Source: Calocera cornea HHB12733
Lineage: Eukaryota > Basidiomycota > Dacrymycetes > Dacrymycetales > Dacrymycetaceae
Length of the DNA stretch: 22,373 nt
NCBI GenBank assembly: GCA_001632435.1
Contig: KV423982.1
Location: 1-22,373 of the forward strand
Reading direction: 5' to 3'
Shown here in pieces: positions 8,552-17,109 of this stretch (positions within the stretch are counted from its first letter, which is position 1; every line of letters begins with the position of its first letter). The notes under the pieces are model-generated. The model was given only the letters and a program-made list of their open reading frames with translations. It had not been told where the DNA came from and did no database searches. The translations under genes were made by a program, and so were the position numbers.

Positions 8552-8949
8552 GGCTCCAGTGATGTAGGATGATGGTTTCCCAAGGTTCCTGGTTGCTTTC
8601 CAATTCCAAGTCAAGTACAGTCTGAAGTCAAATACCATTCCCATGTCCATTTAGTAGTGAACTCTTGCAATCTTATGCTGTTGGTCACAAACACAATTTG
8701 CAGTTCCATTCCCGCATTGGTGTGAAGGATATGCCATATTCAAGTTCATATGGAAGATGGAATGCAGAACGGACATGTAACAGGGTGATTTCCATTGGGT
8801 GTGGTCAATGGTACTTTATATAACTGATTTACTACAGTATCTAGCTTAATAACCCTTATTATTGGCCTTATACCTGGCCCCAAGGATTCCTTGACGCAGA
8901 CGAGAAACGCATACGCGGAAACACATTTCGGGTTTTGACCATGCACCTC
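8552..8949. other. Gene-free stretch
   Basis: AT-rich sequence with a TATATAA near 8817 but no plausible gene following it. Similarity to the serine-hydrolase gene only begins at about 8950. Confidence 0.5.
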
Positions 8950-9632
8950 TCACTTGCCATAGAGGTCGCCGGTCCACTCGGTCTGAACCTGTGGATCGGT
9001 CTCCCGGAAGAGAAAGAACCTATAGTCATTCCCACGCTACCTGAACCGCCGCGCCAGGCGTCGAACAACAATACTTCCGAAGAGAAGCCTGCCGGCGATA
9101 CGTCCGCAAACCCAGCGCGCGATCTCCCGAATCCGCTGGTCGCCGCGTACACAGCATCATTTGGCGGTCCCGAAACCCCGGGTTTATGAATACCCGCGAG
9201 GCGCACGCGGCCAAAATCCCCTCCGCGAACGGAATTGGAGACGCGAGGAGCCTGGCGAAGTTCTACGCTCATCTTATCGGAACGGTAGACGGCACGCCCC
9301 CCTTGCTTAAGGCGGAGACTCTCAAGCGTGCCACGACCCCGCAGACGGACGGAATACCATGGGCCAGCCCATATGACCTACTGGTTCCTCCAGGGACCTT
9401 CAGGTGGGCGCTTGGTTACGAAAAGAAGGGCCTGGGAGGACAGCCCATGCTGGGGGAGAGCAGTTTCGGACATGTGGGGTCCGGCGGACGACTGGGTTTC
9501 GCGGACCTGGACTCTGGACTGACTGTTGGATACATTTGCAACAACCCCTCCTGGGATTATGGGACACGTGATCCTAGGTGGATGCCATGGATGGAGGCGC
9601 TTCAAAGGATAGCTGAGCAGGGGGCTGCCTGA
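8950..9632 (+). pseudogene. Serine hydrolase (beta-lactamase-like), C-terminal fragment
   Basis: It matches residues of about 185-404 of the intact gene at 15790-17004. Shared blocks include PLGLNLWIGLPEEKE, NTREAH, SANGIGDARSLAKFYAHLIG and FGHVGSGGRLGFADLDSG, and it ends QGAA then TGA at 9630-9632. The N-terminal half, with the SxxK and YxN active-site motifs, is absent. A one-base deletion near 9184-9186 (GGTTTATGAAT) shifts the frame and makes a TGA. It is therefore a truncated, frameshifted paralogue. It differs clearly from the intact gene and cannot be its simple copy. Confidence 0.88.
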
Positions 9633-9966
9633 GAATGGGAAGGATAGGCATATGTGGTCCGATCATTCTAACGTGGTACTGTAACTCCCTAAGTGAGGTT
9701 TGCGTTAAGTAGAATAGGTGAAGCAAACGGAGTACAGTGCGTGGTACTAAGGTAGTGTCAATGGAGGAATCCCATGCTGCTTGGAACATTTCAATGGTAC
9801 ACAAGAAGGGTACACAGCCCTCCGTAGTGAGTAGTTGTGCTTCAAACATGTCTGAGGCTTGAATGAGAGGCGCACACTTACTCTGTTGTTGGTCGGAGGT
9901 GCTTCTAGGCGCCTACAGTAAGGGTAACTTAGTCATACATTAACTACTGGCACCATGGGCTTCATC
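9633..9966. other. Gene-free stretch within the repeat block
   Basis: No gene seen between the serine-hydrolase fragment and the TAF12 fragment. The same sequence recurs at 11502-11835. Confidence 0.5.
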
Positions 9967-10062
9967 AAGGAGTGGCTGCACGGGAGGCTGTAGCAGATGA
10001 CGTACGGGCTGGATCCCGAGGAGGTGCTGGACAAGGACGCTGAAGAGGACGCTGAAGACTTG
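9967..10062 (+). pseudogene. TAF12 exon fragment, copy 1
   Basis: The plus strand reads KEWLHGRL*QMTYGLDPEEV and on to AEDL, matching KEWLRGTLQQMAYGLDPEAV to AEDL of the intact TAF12 (DNA from 20500). A CAG codon has become TAG, and four extra codons (DAEE) form a small internal duplication. The first 70 bases are roughly 88% identical by eye. It stops where the minus-strand serine-hydrolase fragment starts, so it is a small displaced piece of the start of the histone-fold region. Confidence 0.9.
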
Positions 10063-10620
10063 GGAACGTTCTCCGTGTGGGGTGCAATTGCACGCCGAAG
10101 AGTTTCTGCTGACAACACGGGGCCCTTGCCGTCAATTTCGCCAATGAGATTGGCATAAAATTTGGCAAGGATCCCCGCCTCGCCAATGCCATTTGCCGCA
10201 GGAATTTCGCATGCATGACCTCCCCATGCGTTTGCGAATGCCGGAAGGCCAGGGTTATTGACAAAGGTCGATGCGCATGCAGCGGCGAGCCTGTCGGATC
10301 TGTCAACCTCCACAGCAGCAGGTGTCGGAACCGCCGAGACTGAAATGCTCGTTTGGCAGAATCTTCGGGGGGGTCTTGTCCATCCAAGGAATGGCATACC
10401 GCTCCCGATCCTCTGGAAGGCCAATCCAGTGGCTCAGACCGAGGGGCCTGCCGATCTCGTCTTGGAAGATAGCGCCAACTGTTTTGCCCGTCGTGAGCTG
10501 CACGACCTGCCCAAGAATATAGCCAAAGATCCAAGGCGCATAGAGGAGGTGGGTTCCAGGCTTCTAGTAAGGCGACATCTCTTCAATGCATCGGATAACC
10601 AAGTTCTAGTCTGCCGTGTC
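10063..10620 (-). pseudogene. Serine hydrolase, middle fragment, copy 1
   Basis: Read on the minus strand it matches residues of about 129-315 of the intact hydrolase: IRCIEEM, PGTHLLYAPWIFGYILGQVV, GKTVGAIFQDEIGRPLGL, then after a frameshift ACEIPAANGIGEAGILAKFY and LIGEIDGKGP. In-frame TAG codons occur before NLVIRC and within SPY*KPG, and the frame shifts near 10330. Both ends of the protein are missing. It abuts the TAF12 fragment at about 10062. Confidence 0.88.
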
Positions 10621-10730
10621 GGTAACGCGTAGGCAAGCAGGAACACATATATTGTTTGTTGATATCCTTCCGGATATGGTAACTATGGAGCAAGAAGAAG
10701 AGTGGCAATGAAATAGAAGCGATTAGAAAC

Positions 10731-10830
10731 NNNNNNNNNNNNNNNNNNNNNNNNNNNNNNNNNNNNNNNNNNNNNNNNNNNNNNNNNNNNNNNNNNNNNN
10801 NNNNNNNNNNNNNNNNNNNNNNNNNNNNNN
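10731..10830. other. Assembly gap of exactly 100 N
   Basis: One hundred undetermined bases. The round length is typical of a scaffold gap of unknown size. Identical 1769-bp sequences lie on both sides. Confidence 0.99.
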
Positions 10831-11501
10831 GAGGTCGCCGGTCCACTCGGTCTGAACCTGTGGATCGGTCTCCCGGAAGAGAAAGAACCTATAGTCATTC
10901 CCACGCTACCTGAACCGCCGCGCCAGGCGTCGAACAACAATACTTCCGAAGAGAAGCCTGCCGGCGATACGTCCGCAAACCCAGCGCGCGATCTCCCGAA
11001 TCCGCTGGTCGCCGCGTACACAGCATCATTTGGCGGTCCCGAAACCCCGGGTTTATGAATACCCGCGAGGCGCACGCGGCCAAAATCCCCTCCGCGAACG
11101 GAATTGGAGACGCGAGGAGCCTGGCGAAGTTCTACGCTCATCTTATCGGAACGGTAGACGGCACGCCCCCCTTGCTTAAGGCGGAGACTCTCAAGCGTGC
11201 CACGACCCCGCAGACGGACGGAATACCATGGGCCAGCCCATATGACCTACTGGTTCCTCCAGGGACCTTCAGGTGGGCGCTTGGTTACGAAAAGAAGGGC
11301 CTGGGAGGACAGCCCATGCTGGGGGAGAGCAGTTTCGGACATGTGGGGTCCGGCGGACGACTGGGTTTCGCGGACCTGGACTCTGGACTGACTGTTGGAT
11401 ACATTTGCAACAACCCCTCCTGGGATTATGGGACACGTGATCCTAGGTGGATGCCATGGATGGAGGCGCTTCAAAGGATAGCTGAGCAGGGGGCTGCCTG
11501 A
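10831..11501 (+). pseudogene. Serine hydrolase, C-terminal fragment, copy 2
   Basis: Same sequence as 8962-9632, including the one-base deletion that breaks the frame near 11054 and the TGA end at 11499-11501. It is likely the same locus sequenced twice. Confidence 0.85.
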
Positions 11502-11835
11502 GAATGGGAAGGATAGGCATATGTGGTCCGATCATTCTAACGTGGTACTGTAACTCCCTAAGTGAGGTTTGCGTTAAGTAGAATAGGTGAAGCAAACGGA
11601 GTACAGTGCGTGGTACTAAGGTAGTGTCAATGGAGGAATCCCATGCTGCTTGGAACATTTCAATGGTACACAAGAAGGGTACACAGCCCTCCGTAGTGAG
11701 TAGTTGTGCTTCAAACATGTCTGAGGCTTGAATGAGAGGCGCACACTTACTCTGTTGTTGGTCGGAGGTGCTTCTAGGCGCCTACAGTAAGGGTAACTTA
11801 GTCATACATTAACTACTGGCACCATGGGCTTCATC

Positions 11836-11931
11836 AAGGAGTGGCTGCACGGGAGGCTGTAGCAGATGACGTACGGGCTGGATCCCGAGGAGGTGCTGGA
11901 CAAGGACGCTGAAGAGGACGCTGAAGACTTG
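11836..11931 (+). pseudogene. TAF12 exon fragment, copy 2
   Basis: Identical to 9967-10062, with the same internal TAG and the same four-codon duplication. Confidence 0.87.
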
Positions 11932-12489
11932 GGAACGTTCTCCGTGTGGGGTGCAATTGCACGCCGAAGAGTTTCTGCTGACAACACGGGGCCCTTGCCG
12001 TCAATTTCGCCAATGAGATTGGCATAAAATTTGGCAAGGATCCCCGCCTCGCCAATGCCATTTGCCGCAGGAATTTCGCATGCATGACCTCCCCATGCGT
12101 TTGCGAATGCCGGAAGGCCAGGGTTATTGACAAAGGTCGATGCGCATGCAGCGGCGAGCCTGCCGGATCTGTCAACCTCCACAGCAGCAGGTGTCGGAAC
12201 CGCCGAGACTGAAATGCTCGTTTGGCAGAATCTTCGGGGGGGTCTTGTCCATCCAAGGAATGGCATACCGCTCCCGATCCTCTGGAAGGCCAATCCAGTG
12301 GCTCAGACCGAGGGGCCTGCCGATCTCGTCTTGGAAGATAGCGCCAACTGTTTTGCCCGTCGTGAGCTGCACGACCTGCCCAAGAATATAGCCAAAGATC
12401 CAAGGCGCATAGAGGAGGTGGGTTCCAGGCTTCTAGTAAGGCGACATCTCTTCAATGCATCGGATAACCAAGTTCTAGTCTGCCGTGTC
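11932..12489 (-). pseudogene. Serine hydrolase, middle fragment, copy 2
   Basis: Same as 10063-10620 apart from one base at 12163, which changes an Asp codon of the first copy to Gly in the broken frame. It shares the two internal stops and the frameshift. Confidence 0.85.
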
Positions 12490-12673
12490 GGTAACGCGTA
12501 GGCAAGCAGGAACACATATATTGTTTGTTGATATCCTTCCGGATATGGTAACTATGGAGCAAGAAGAAGAGTGGCAATGAAATAGAAGCGATTAGAAACG
12601 AACATGCAATAGGGATGAGAACTAATGAAATCGAACAGGAGAAACAGAATAGAACCGAAGTATGAACTCTAAA

Positions 12674-13873
12674 CTAAAGGACACCAATAGAGGAAACCCT
12701 GAAACCGGGGCGATACACACCGGCATACAATGCACCAAGCAGGAGGTGGGCGAGCTCGGCCCGGCAGGTAGACAGAAAGCCCATGCGGGGCTCGGAAACA
12801 TCCACGTCTCCACGGCGCTTGCTCGGATCTGCCTTGGCGGCAGAGAGGAAAGCGGCGGTTGGGGAGGAGGGTGCCGAGGGGAGGGTAGCCGTGGAGGGAG
12901 GGGACGGAAGCCCCAAGACAGGAGAGAGGGATTGCTCCCCTCCAGCGTTCGCGCTCGATCCCGTCGTCGTTTCGACGAGGGAGAGGAGCGATGCGGAGGG
13001 GGAGGAGGGCGTCGAGGGAAGGGCAGCCGTGGAGGGTGGGGACGGAAGCCCCAAGACAGGAGAGGGGCATTGCTCCCCTCCGGCGTTCGCGCTCGATCCC
13101 GTCGTCACTTCGACGAGGGAGAGGAGCGATGCGGAGGGGGAGGAGGGCGTCGAGGGTGGGGCGAGGATCGGGAGGTGAATGGCCTCGTCCGGCGGGGTGG
13201 GGGGGAGCTCTCCTGCGCAAATGACGGTTAGCGGCGCACTGGGAAGGCAGGAGAAGGACGGCGTACCCGCGGAGCACCTCACGCCATGGCCGATGGCCTT
13301 GCTCATCCCCTCAGACATACCCTTGGAGTCGCCGCCGACGAAGAGGTCGGAGCAGAGGGAGGCGGCATCGGCGTTGGCGTCGGCCAAGGAGCAGTCACTG
13401 TCGGCAGTAGGCGACATCGGAAGCGGCATGCCCTCGTTGGGCGGGGTGATGGGGAGGTCGACGACCTTGAGGTTGAGGCCAAACGACCTACCCGATCGCA
13501 AGCCGTCGAAAGGCAGGCCGGGCCCGACCTGAGTGGGAGGGGTGGACGGGACGGCGTGCACGGTGGACGTGCAGACCGCGGCGGTGGCCCGTGCCGGCGT
13601 GACACGGGAGGAGAAGAGGTAGACCTTGTCGGCAACCTTCTTCTCCTTACGAAGGGAATCCAGCACAGGGTCGATGTGCCGCGCAGCGACGACCGGCGCG
13701 GGCACGGCCCATCTGATAGGCTGCAGGGTTTGGTTAGCATGTCACAAGAGGGTGAAAGGTCAGCTACGCACCATGGGCTTGGGTCCTTTGATAGGGGTGC
13801 CAACAGGGGAGGCCACCCTTTCCGGAGCCTCGAAGAGGTTGCGGAGCGACTTGAAGGATGACTCGGTGTGCAT
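12674..13873 (-). CDS. Unrecognised Ser/Pro-rich protein with 46-residue internal repeats
   Basis: Two exons: 13772-13873 (34 codons, MHTESSFKSLRNLFEAPERV...) and 12674-13720, joined across a 51-nt intron with a GTGCGT donor, CTAAC branch site and CAG acceptor in phase 0. The product is 382 residues. Residues 1-90 look folded and basic. The motif LPxTPPxExxxLPx occurs twice (about 123-137 and 169-179). Residues from about 223 carry two 46-residue repeats starting PSTPSSPSASLLSLVE and part of a third. No catalytic motif, signal peptide or membrane segment is evident. The low-complexity region suggests a disordered scaffold or regulatory protein, but its function is unknown. The clean intron and long frame argue for a real gene; the far C-terminus, after the repeats, is less certain. 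Confidence 0.62.
12840..13159. repeat. Tandem repeat, period 138 bp, about 2.3 copies
   Basis: Units start at about 12840, 12978 and 13116 (for example GGAGGAGGGCGTCGAGGG recurs 138 bp apart). The period is a multiple of three, so it encodes the 46-residue repeats of the unknown protein. The units differ by only a few bases. Confidence 0.9.
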
Positions 13874-13965
13874 CGTAGAACGTATAAGGGTGGAAGGGAG
13901 GGAGGAGGAACACTAGCATGCGGATAGAGGTGGATGCACGAAAGGAAGAGGCGATGAGCGTTCCC

Positions 13966-14008
13966 GGGGGGGGGGAAACGCGCCTTAAATCCCCCCCCGT
14001 CCCCCCCC
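13966..14008. repeat. Homopolymer runs G10 and C8-GT-C8
   Basis: Ten G at 13966-13975, then eight C at 13991-13998 and eight C at 14001-14008. The opposing runs could pair as a hairpin or form G-quadruplex structure. They lie in the interval between the unknown gene and the inverted repeat. Confidence 0.8.
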
Positions 14009-14046
14009 AAAGAGCTGAAGATCGATCTTGCGTTCGATCTTTGCCT

Positions 14047-14851
14047 CTTTGGAATGCGTCGAGTTGACGATGCGACATCGAAAGTCACTGAGACCTCGAA
14101 GCAAGGTTGAGACTCGCGCGCGCATGGTCTGGAGCCATCGCACAGTCGCGCCAACGCGAGCACCATATTGCCTAGCCAGAATAGCGAGCCCCCCCCCCGC
14201 CCCCCGGACGGGCATAGTCCAGAACAGTTTGGATGGGCAGCAAGTTCATTGTAGAAAAGCAGTTAGTTAGGCAAACGAGCGCAGTGGAACTCCTCGGTGC
14301 GGCGCGTAATGTCCATCATGCGCATATACGCGCCGGACCCTGACTTACATCGGCACGAGTGTGGAGGACACAAGACCACTGCCTCGAGTGGAGGATATTA
14401 CATCGGCAACGCCCAGCAATGCGCATATATACTCGCCTCCTCGGCGTCCTCCCATTGCTGTACTCTACTCCCCGCGCTGAACGACCCCGAGATGTTCGGC
14501 GGCGGTGACTTCAAGCCGAAGTCGGCATTCGTGCATACGACTATCATGGGCAGCATGACGCGCGGCGAGCGCATGACGATCGACTTTAATGTGCCTTGCG
14601 ACGTTGAGGCGTTACGCGGAGACCGGGAAGCGCAAAGCAAGTTCATCGCCCACAGCATAAAGGCGTACGAGAAGGAGCTGAAGTACTCCGCGCCATGGAC
14701 ATGCTTCGCCTGCGGTGCGCCGATCCCCCATCCACGGCGGTGTGCTGCCACTCACCGTCTTGTCGGCGCAGGCGAACCGGCACACGAAGTCACGCACAAC
14801 CCCATGTCGTGGCTTCACGCCCAGCCGGCGTTCGTAATGGACTACGTGCAT
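14047..14851 (+). repeat. Inverted repeat, left arm (805 bp)
   Basis: It is the reverse complement of 21569-22373, with no difference noticed, including C10-G-C6 homopolymers of equal length in both. It contains the MYND gene's upstream region and its first 101 codons. The match ends after GTGCAT at 14851. The other end cannot be judged because the right arm runs off the window. Confidence 0.95.
14424..14431 (+). promoter_or_regulatory. TATA-like box of the duplicated MYND promoter
   Basis: CATATATA lies about 60 bp before the favoured ATG (14492), followed by a pyrimidine-rich stretch typical of fungal start regions. It duplicates the box at 21989-21996. Confidence 0.45.
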
Positions 14852-14881
14852 GGAAGGCAGCGCAGCCGGCCGTATGGTTGA
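14492..14881 (+). pseudogene. MYND-domain gene, 5' fragment
   Basis: It encodes the first 101 residues of the intact MYND protein (MFGGGDFKPKSAF... to FVMDYVH), including the same 57-nt intron (14715-14771). It then runs into unrelated sequence and stops after nine more codons at 14879-14881. The MYND zinc finger is lost. The upstream promoter region is present, so a truncated product could be made. The junction at 14851/14852 goes straight into a serine-hydrolase fragment on the opposite strand. Confidence 0.9.
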
Positions 14882-15217
14882 GAACCATCTTGAGATCTAG
14901 AGTGATCGTCTCTTTCCCGTTCTGAGCAAATGCTGGCCAGTATCGGCTTATGGACGCCTAAATCGAGCAAACCGCGTTCCACACGAAGATGAACCACGGT
15001 GGCCGTAAGACCTTTGGTCGTAGACATGAAGACGATGTAGCCGTCGTCATCAAAGGGCCGACCACGGACCGGGTCGTCACCGGCCTAGATATCGACAACC
15101 TTGACACCCTTTCGGTAAACGGCTAGCTGGGCGCCGCCAGCGTCAATGCTTTGGCCAGCAGCAAATGCCTCGCGGACCGATTCGAAACCAGGAGTGACAG
15201 TGCCGAAGACTAGACAT
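14852..15217 (-). pseudogene. Serine hydrolase, N-terminal fragment
   Basis: The minus strand from ATG 15217 matches residues 1-120 of the intact hydrolase: FESVREAFAAGQS, GGAQLAVYRKGVKVVDI, FDDDGYIVFMSTTKGLTATV, with the SxxK motif as STTK. It has an inserted base after the second codon, a TAG where DLWTG is expected, and a further frameshift after LLDL. It ends at LNHTAG against the MYND fragment. Together with the middle fragment (about residues 129-315, same strand, further left) it may be one former gene split apart. Confidence 0.9.
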
Positions 15218-15789
15218 GTTGGTAGACTTGTTGGTAGATGTGTTGGGCACGGCTGATGACTACTTTGACGAAGCTGTGTGCTACAGTATCACCAATCACG
15301 AATGACCACTATAGATATCGAGAGACTCGCCACTTTGCTATGGTTTTCGCTCCACTGGAGGTTCCTACGAAATATCGAGAGTCGTGGGACAGAGCGTCCC
15401 TCCAAAACAAAACTAAAGTCGCCTTGCGTACGTCGCAGATCAGACAAGCCTGGGTAAGCAGCAGAGGTCGTCAAGCCCTTATCTAGGCAAGTCATCAGCG
15501 GTAGAACGTTGGTGACTATCGCCGTGAAGCTGAGCCGGTGTGGAAAGGGCCCGGAAACCGCTCCTTAGACGGCCTTCTCACGCCTTGGGCCGTGCTACAC
15601 ACTTCCCCCCATGCATTACGAAAACGATCAAGTCTGCATGACTCGTTCAGATTGTTCTGGCGATCACTACCACCCCCAAGCAGAATTGGCTCGGTCTCAC
15701 AACTGTCTGACTGACGATGAATGCGTACAGTGCTGCCGCTTGAACTAGCACTCTATAATAATCCAACGTACACGGCTATCTAAAGGTTC
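15218..15789. other. Gene-free stretch
   Basis: No coding region or RNA gene recognised between the pseudogene and the intact hydrolase. It would contain the hydrolase terminator and 3' UTR. Confidence 0.5.
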
Positions 15790-17004
15790 TCAGTCCTGCT
15801 CTGCGATCACAGACAAAGCATTCATCCATGGGTGCCATCTGGTATCCGGGCCTCTCGGGTCCCAAGTAGGATTGTTGCAGACATACGCCACTGTCATACC
15901 CGATGTGACGTCGGCAAAGGCAATCCGGCCACCTACTCCGACATGACCAAAGCTCCCCTCTCCGAGCATAGGATCACCCTTGCGCGACTTTTCGTAACCG
16001 AGAGCGAACCGGAAGCTGCCCGGTGGGAAGATCTGATTGATGGGGCTAGCAATGGCGTATTCGTCTGTCGCAGGAGCGATCGCGCGCTGGAGTGTTTCCG
16101 GTTTCAGGATAGGCGGGTGGCCGTGGACTTCTCCTATGAGATGGGCATAGAACTTGGCCAGACTCCTCGCATCTCCAATGCCGTTGGCGGACGGGATTTC
16201 GCAAGTGTGCGCCTCGCGGGTGTTCACAAACGCCGGCAGAGTAGGGTCGTTCATGGCAAGACCGTACGCGGCGACCAGCGGGTTGGAGCGATCGACCTGC
16301 GGAGCACCGGCATGTGGGTCGGTCGACGGGGTGTGTGCCGACTCGCTTTCCGGAAGTTTCGGAAGTGTCTTTGGCATCCAAGGAATGACTCGTGATTCCT
16401 TCTCTTCTGGCAGACCACCGATCCAGAGGTCAAGGCCCAGAGGCACACTGATCTCTTCGCGGAAGACGGCACCGATCGTCTTGCCGGTAACACGACGCAC
16501 AATCTCTCCGACCATGAATCCGAACGTCCAGACGCTGTACAGCAGTTGCGTTCCAGGCACCCAGAACGGCACCATATCTTCCAAGCAGCGAATGATCTTA
16601 TCCAAGTCCGCAAAGTCGGAAAAGTGGATGTTGTCTTCTATAGGGAACGCGGCGAGACCGGACGTGTGGTTGAGCACCATTTTGACTGTGATGTTCTCCT
16701 TGCCGTTCTTGGCGAACTCGGGCCAGTACTTGCACACTGGCGCATCCAGGTCGAGAAATCCTCGCTCGATAAGCAGGTGAATGACCGTGGCGGTGAGGCC
16801 TTTCGTGACGGACATGAAGAGGATGTAGCCGTCGCCATCAAAAGGCTCCCCGCGCATGGGGTCCTTGCCGGTCCAAAGGTCGACCACCTTGATTCCGTGC
16901 CGATACACCGCCAACTGGGCACCACCGACATCGGGGCTTTGGCCAGCAGCGAACGCAGCCCGGACAGATTCGAACTCGGGTGCGACGGTACCGAATGCTG
17001 ACAT
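15790..17004 (-). CDS. Beta-lactamase-like serine hydrolase (class C / EstB-type, PF00144 family)
   Basis: An intact intronless frame of 404 residues. Residues follow the serine beta-lactamase/esterase fold: SVTK at 65-68 (nucleophile Ser65 with Lys68), a Tyr motif LLYSVWTFGFMVGEIVRRVTG with Tyr156, and FGHVGVGGRIAFADVTSG with GHVG at 353-356 in place of the KTG/HxG motif. The FGH-GGG form resembles EstB-type esterases rather than true beta-lactamases. Related enzymes hydrolyse esters or transfer acyl groups; the substrate here cannot be told. There is no signal peptide or membrane segment, so it is probably cytosolic. The start at 17004 is the only ATG that fits the family's N-terminus. At least three broken relatives lie at 8.9-15.2 kb, so the family has been duplicated locally. 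Confidence 0.92.
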   Translation of the reverse strand: MSAFGTVAPEFESVRAAFAAGQSPDVGGAQLAVYRHGIKVVDLWTGKDPMRGEPFDGDGYILFMSVTKGLTATVIHLLIERGFLDLDAPVCKYWPEFAKNGKENITVKMVLNHTSGLAAFPIEDNIHFSDFADLDKIIRCLEDMVPFWVPGTQLLYSVWTFGFMVGEIVRRVTGKTIGAVFREEISVPLGLDLWIGGLPEEKESRVIPWMPKTLPKLPESESAHTPSTDPHAGAPQVDRSNPLVAAYGLAMNDPTLPAFVNTREAHTCEIPSANGIGDARSLAKFYAHLIGEVHGHPPILKPETLQRAIAPATDEYAIASPINQIFPPGSFRFALGYEKSRKGDPMLGEGSFGHVGVGGRIAFADVTSGMTVAYVCNNPTWDPRGPDTRWHPWMNALSVIAEQD

Positions 17005-17101
17005 ATTGGTTGGATATGGATGGAGGAGATCGCTTGACGTTTCTTCGAGCGGTGTGTTGTTGACAGTTAGTTATCAAGACCACGTCTCAGATTCGGCGCT
17101 T

Positions 17102-17107
17102 CTTATA
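17102..17107 (-). promoter_or_regulatory. TATA-like box of the serine hydrolase
   Basis: TATAAG on the minus strand, about 98 bp before the ATG at 17004, in an otherwise GC-balanced upstream region. Spacing suits a fungal core promoter. Confidence 0.4.
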
Positions 17108-17109
17108 CG

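Larger units (their letters stand above)
8962..10730. repeat. Direct repeat, copy 1 (1769 bp, ends at the N gap)
   Basis: It is identical to 10831-12599 (offset 1869) except for T at 10294 against C at 12163. The copy ends exactly where the run of N begins, and the other copy starts exactly where it ends. This is the picture left by an unmerged overlap between two contigs, perhaps from two nuclear haplotypes, rather than a biological tandem duplication. Confidence 0.95.
10831..12599. repeat. Direct repeat, copy 2 (1769 bp, begins at the N gap)
   Basis: Second copy of 8962-10730, with one substitution (C at 12163). Beyond 12599 the sequence runs on into the unknown gene, whereas copy 1 runs leftward into the transposon region. 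Together they read as the two ends of overlapping contigs. Confidence 0.95.

Noticed and set aside
8962..12599. A true tandem duplication of the hydrolase/TAF12 fragments
   Set aside because: Both copies end exactly at the N gap and differ by one base, which fits an assembly overlap better. It is left open until reads are checked.
12662..13231. Plus-strand open frame of 189 codons, Gly/Arg-rich
   Set aside because: It lies opposite the tandem repeats of the spliced minus-strand gene. The Gly/Arg/Glu composition is what the GC-rich repeat gives in that frame.
13303..14166. Minus-strand open frame of 287 codons
   Set aside because: It overlaps the unknown gene in another frame, runs through its intron and the homopolymer tracts, and translates to Ser/Pro/Arg-rich text without motifs.
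14309..14491. Upstream ATG (14309, mirrored at 22111) as the start of the MYND gene
   Set aside because: The 61 added residues look non-conserved, and a TATA-like box followed by a pyrimidine-rich stretch lies inside them. Kept only as an alternative.
15832..16395. Plus-strand open frame of 187 codons across the serine hydrolase
   Set aside because: It is the antisense shadow of a conserved 404-residue hydrolase with active-site motifs; its translation shows no family features.
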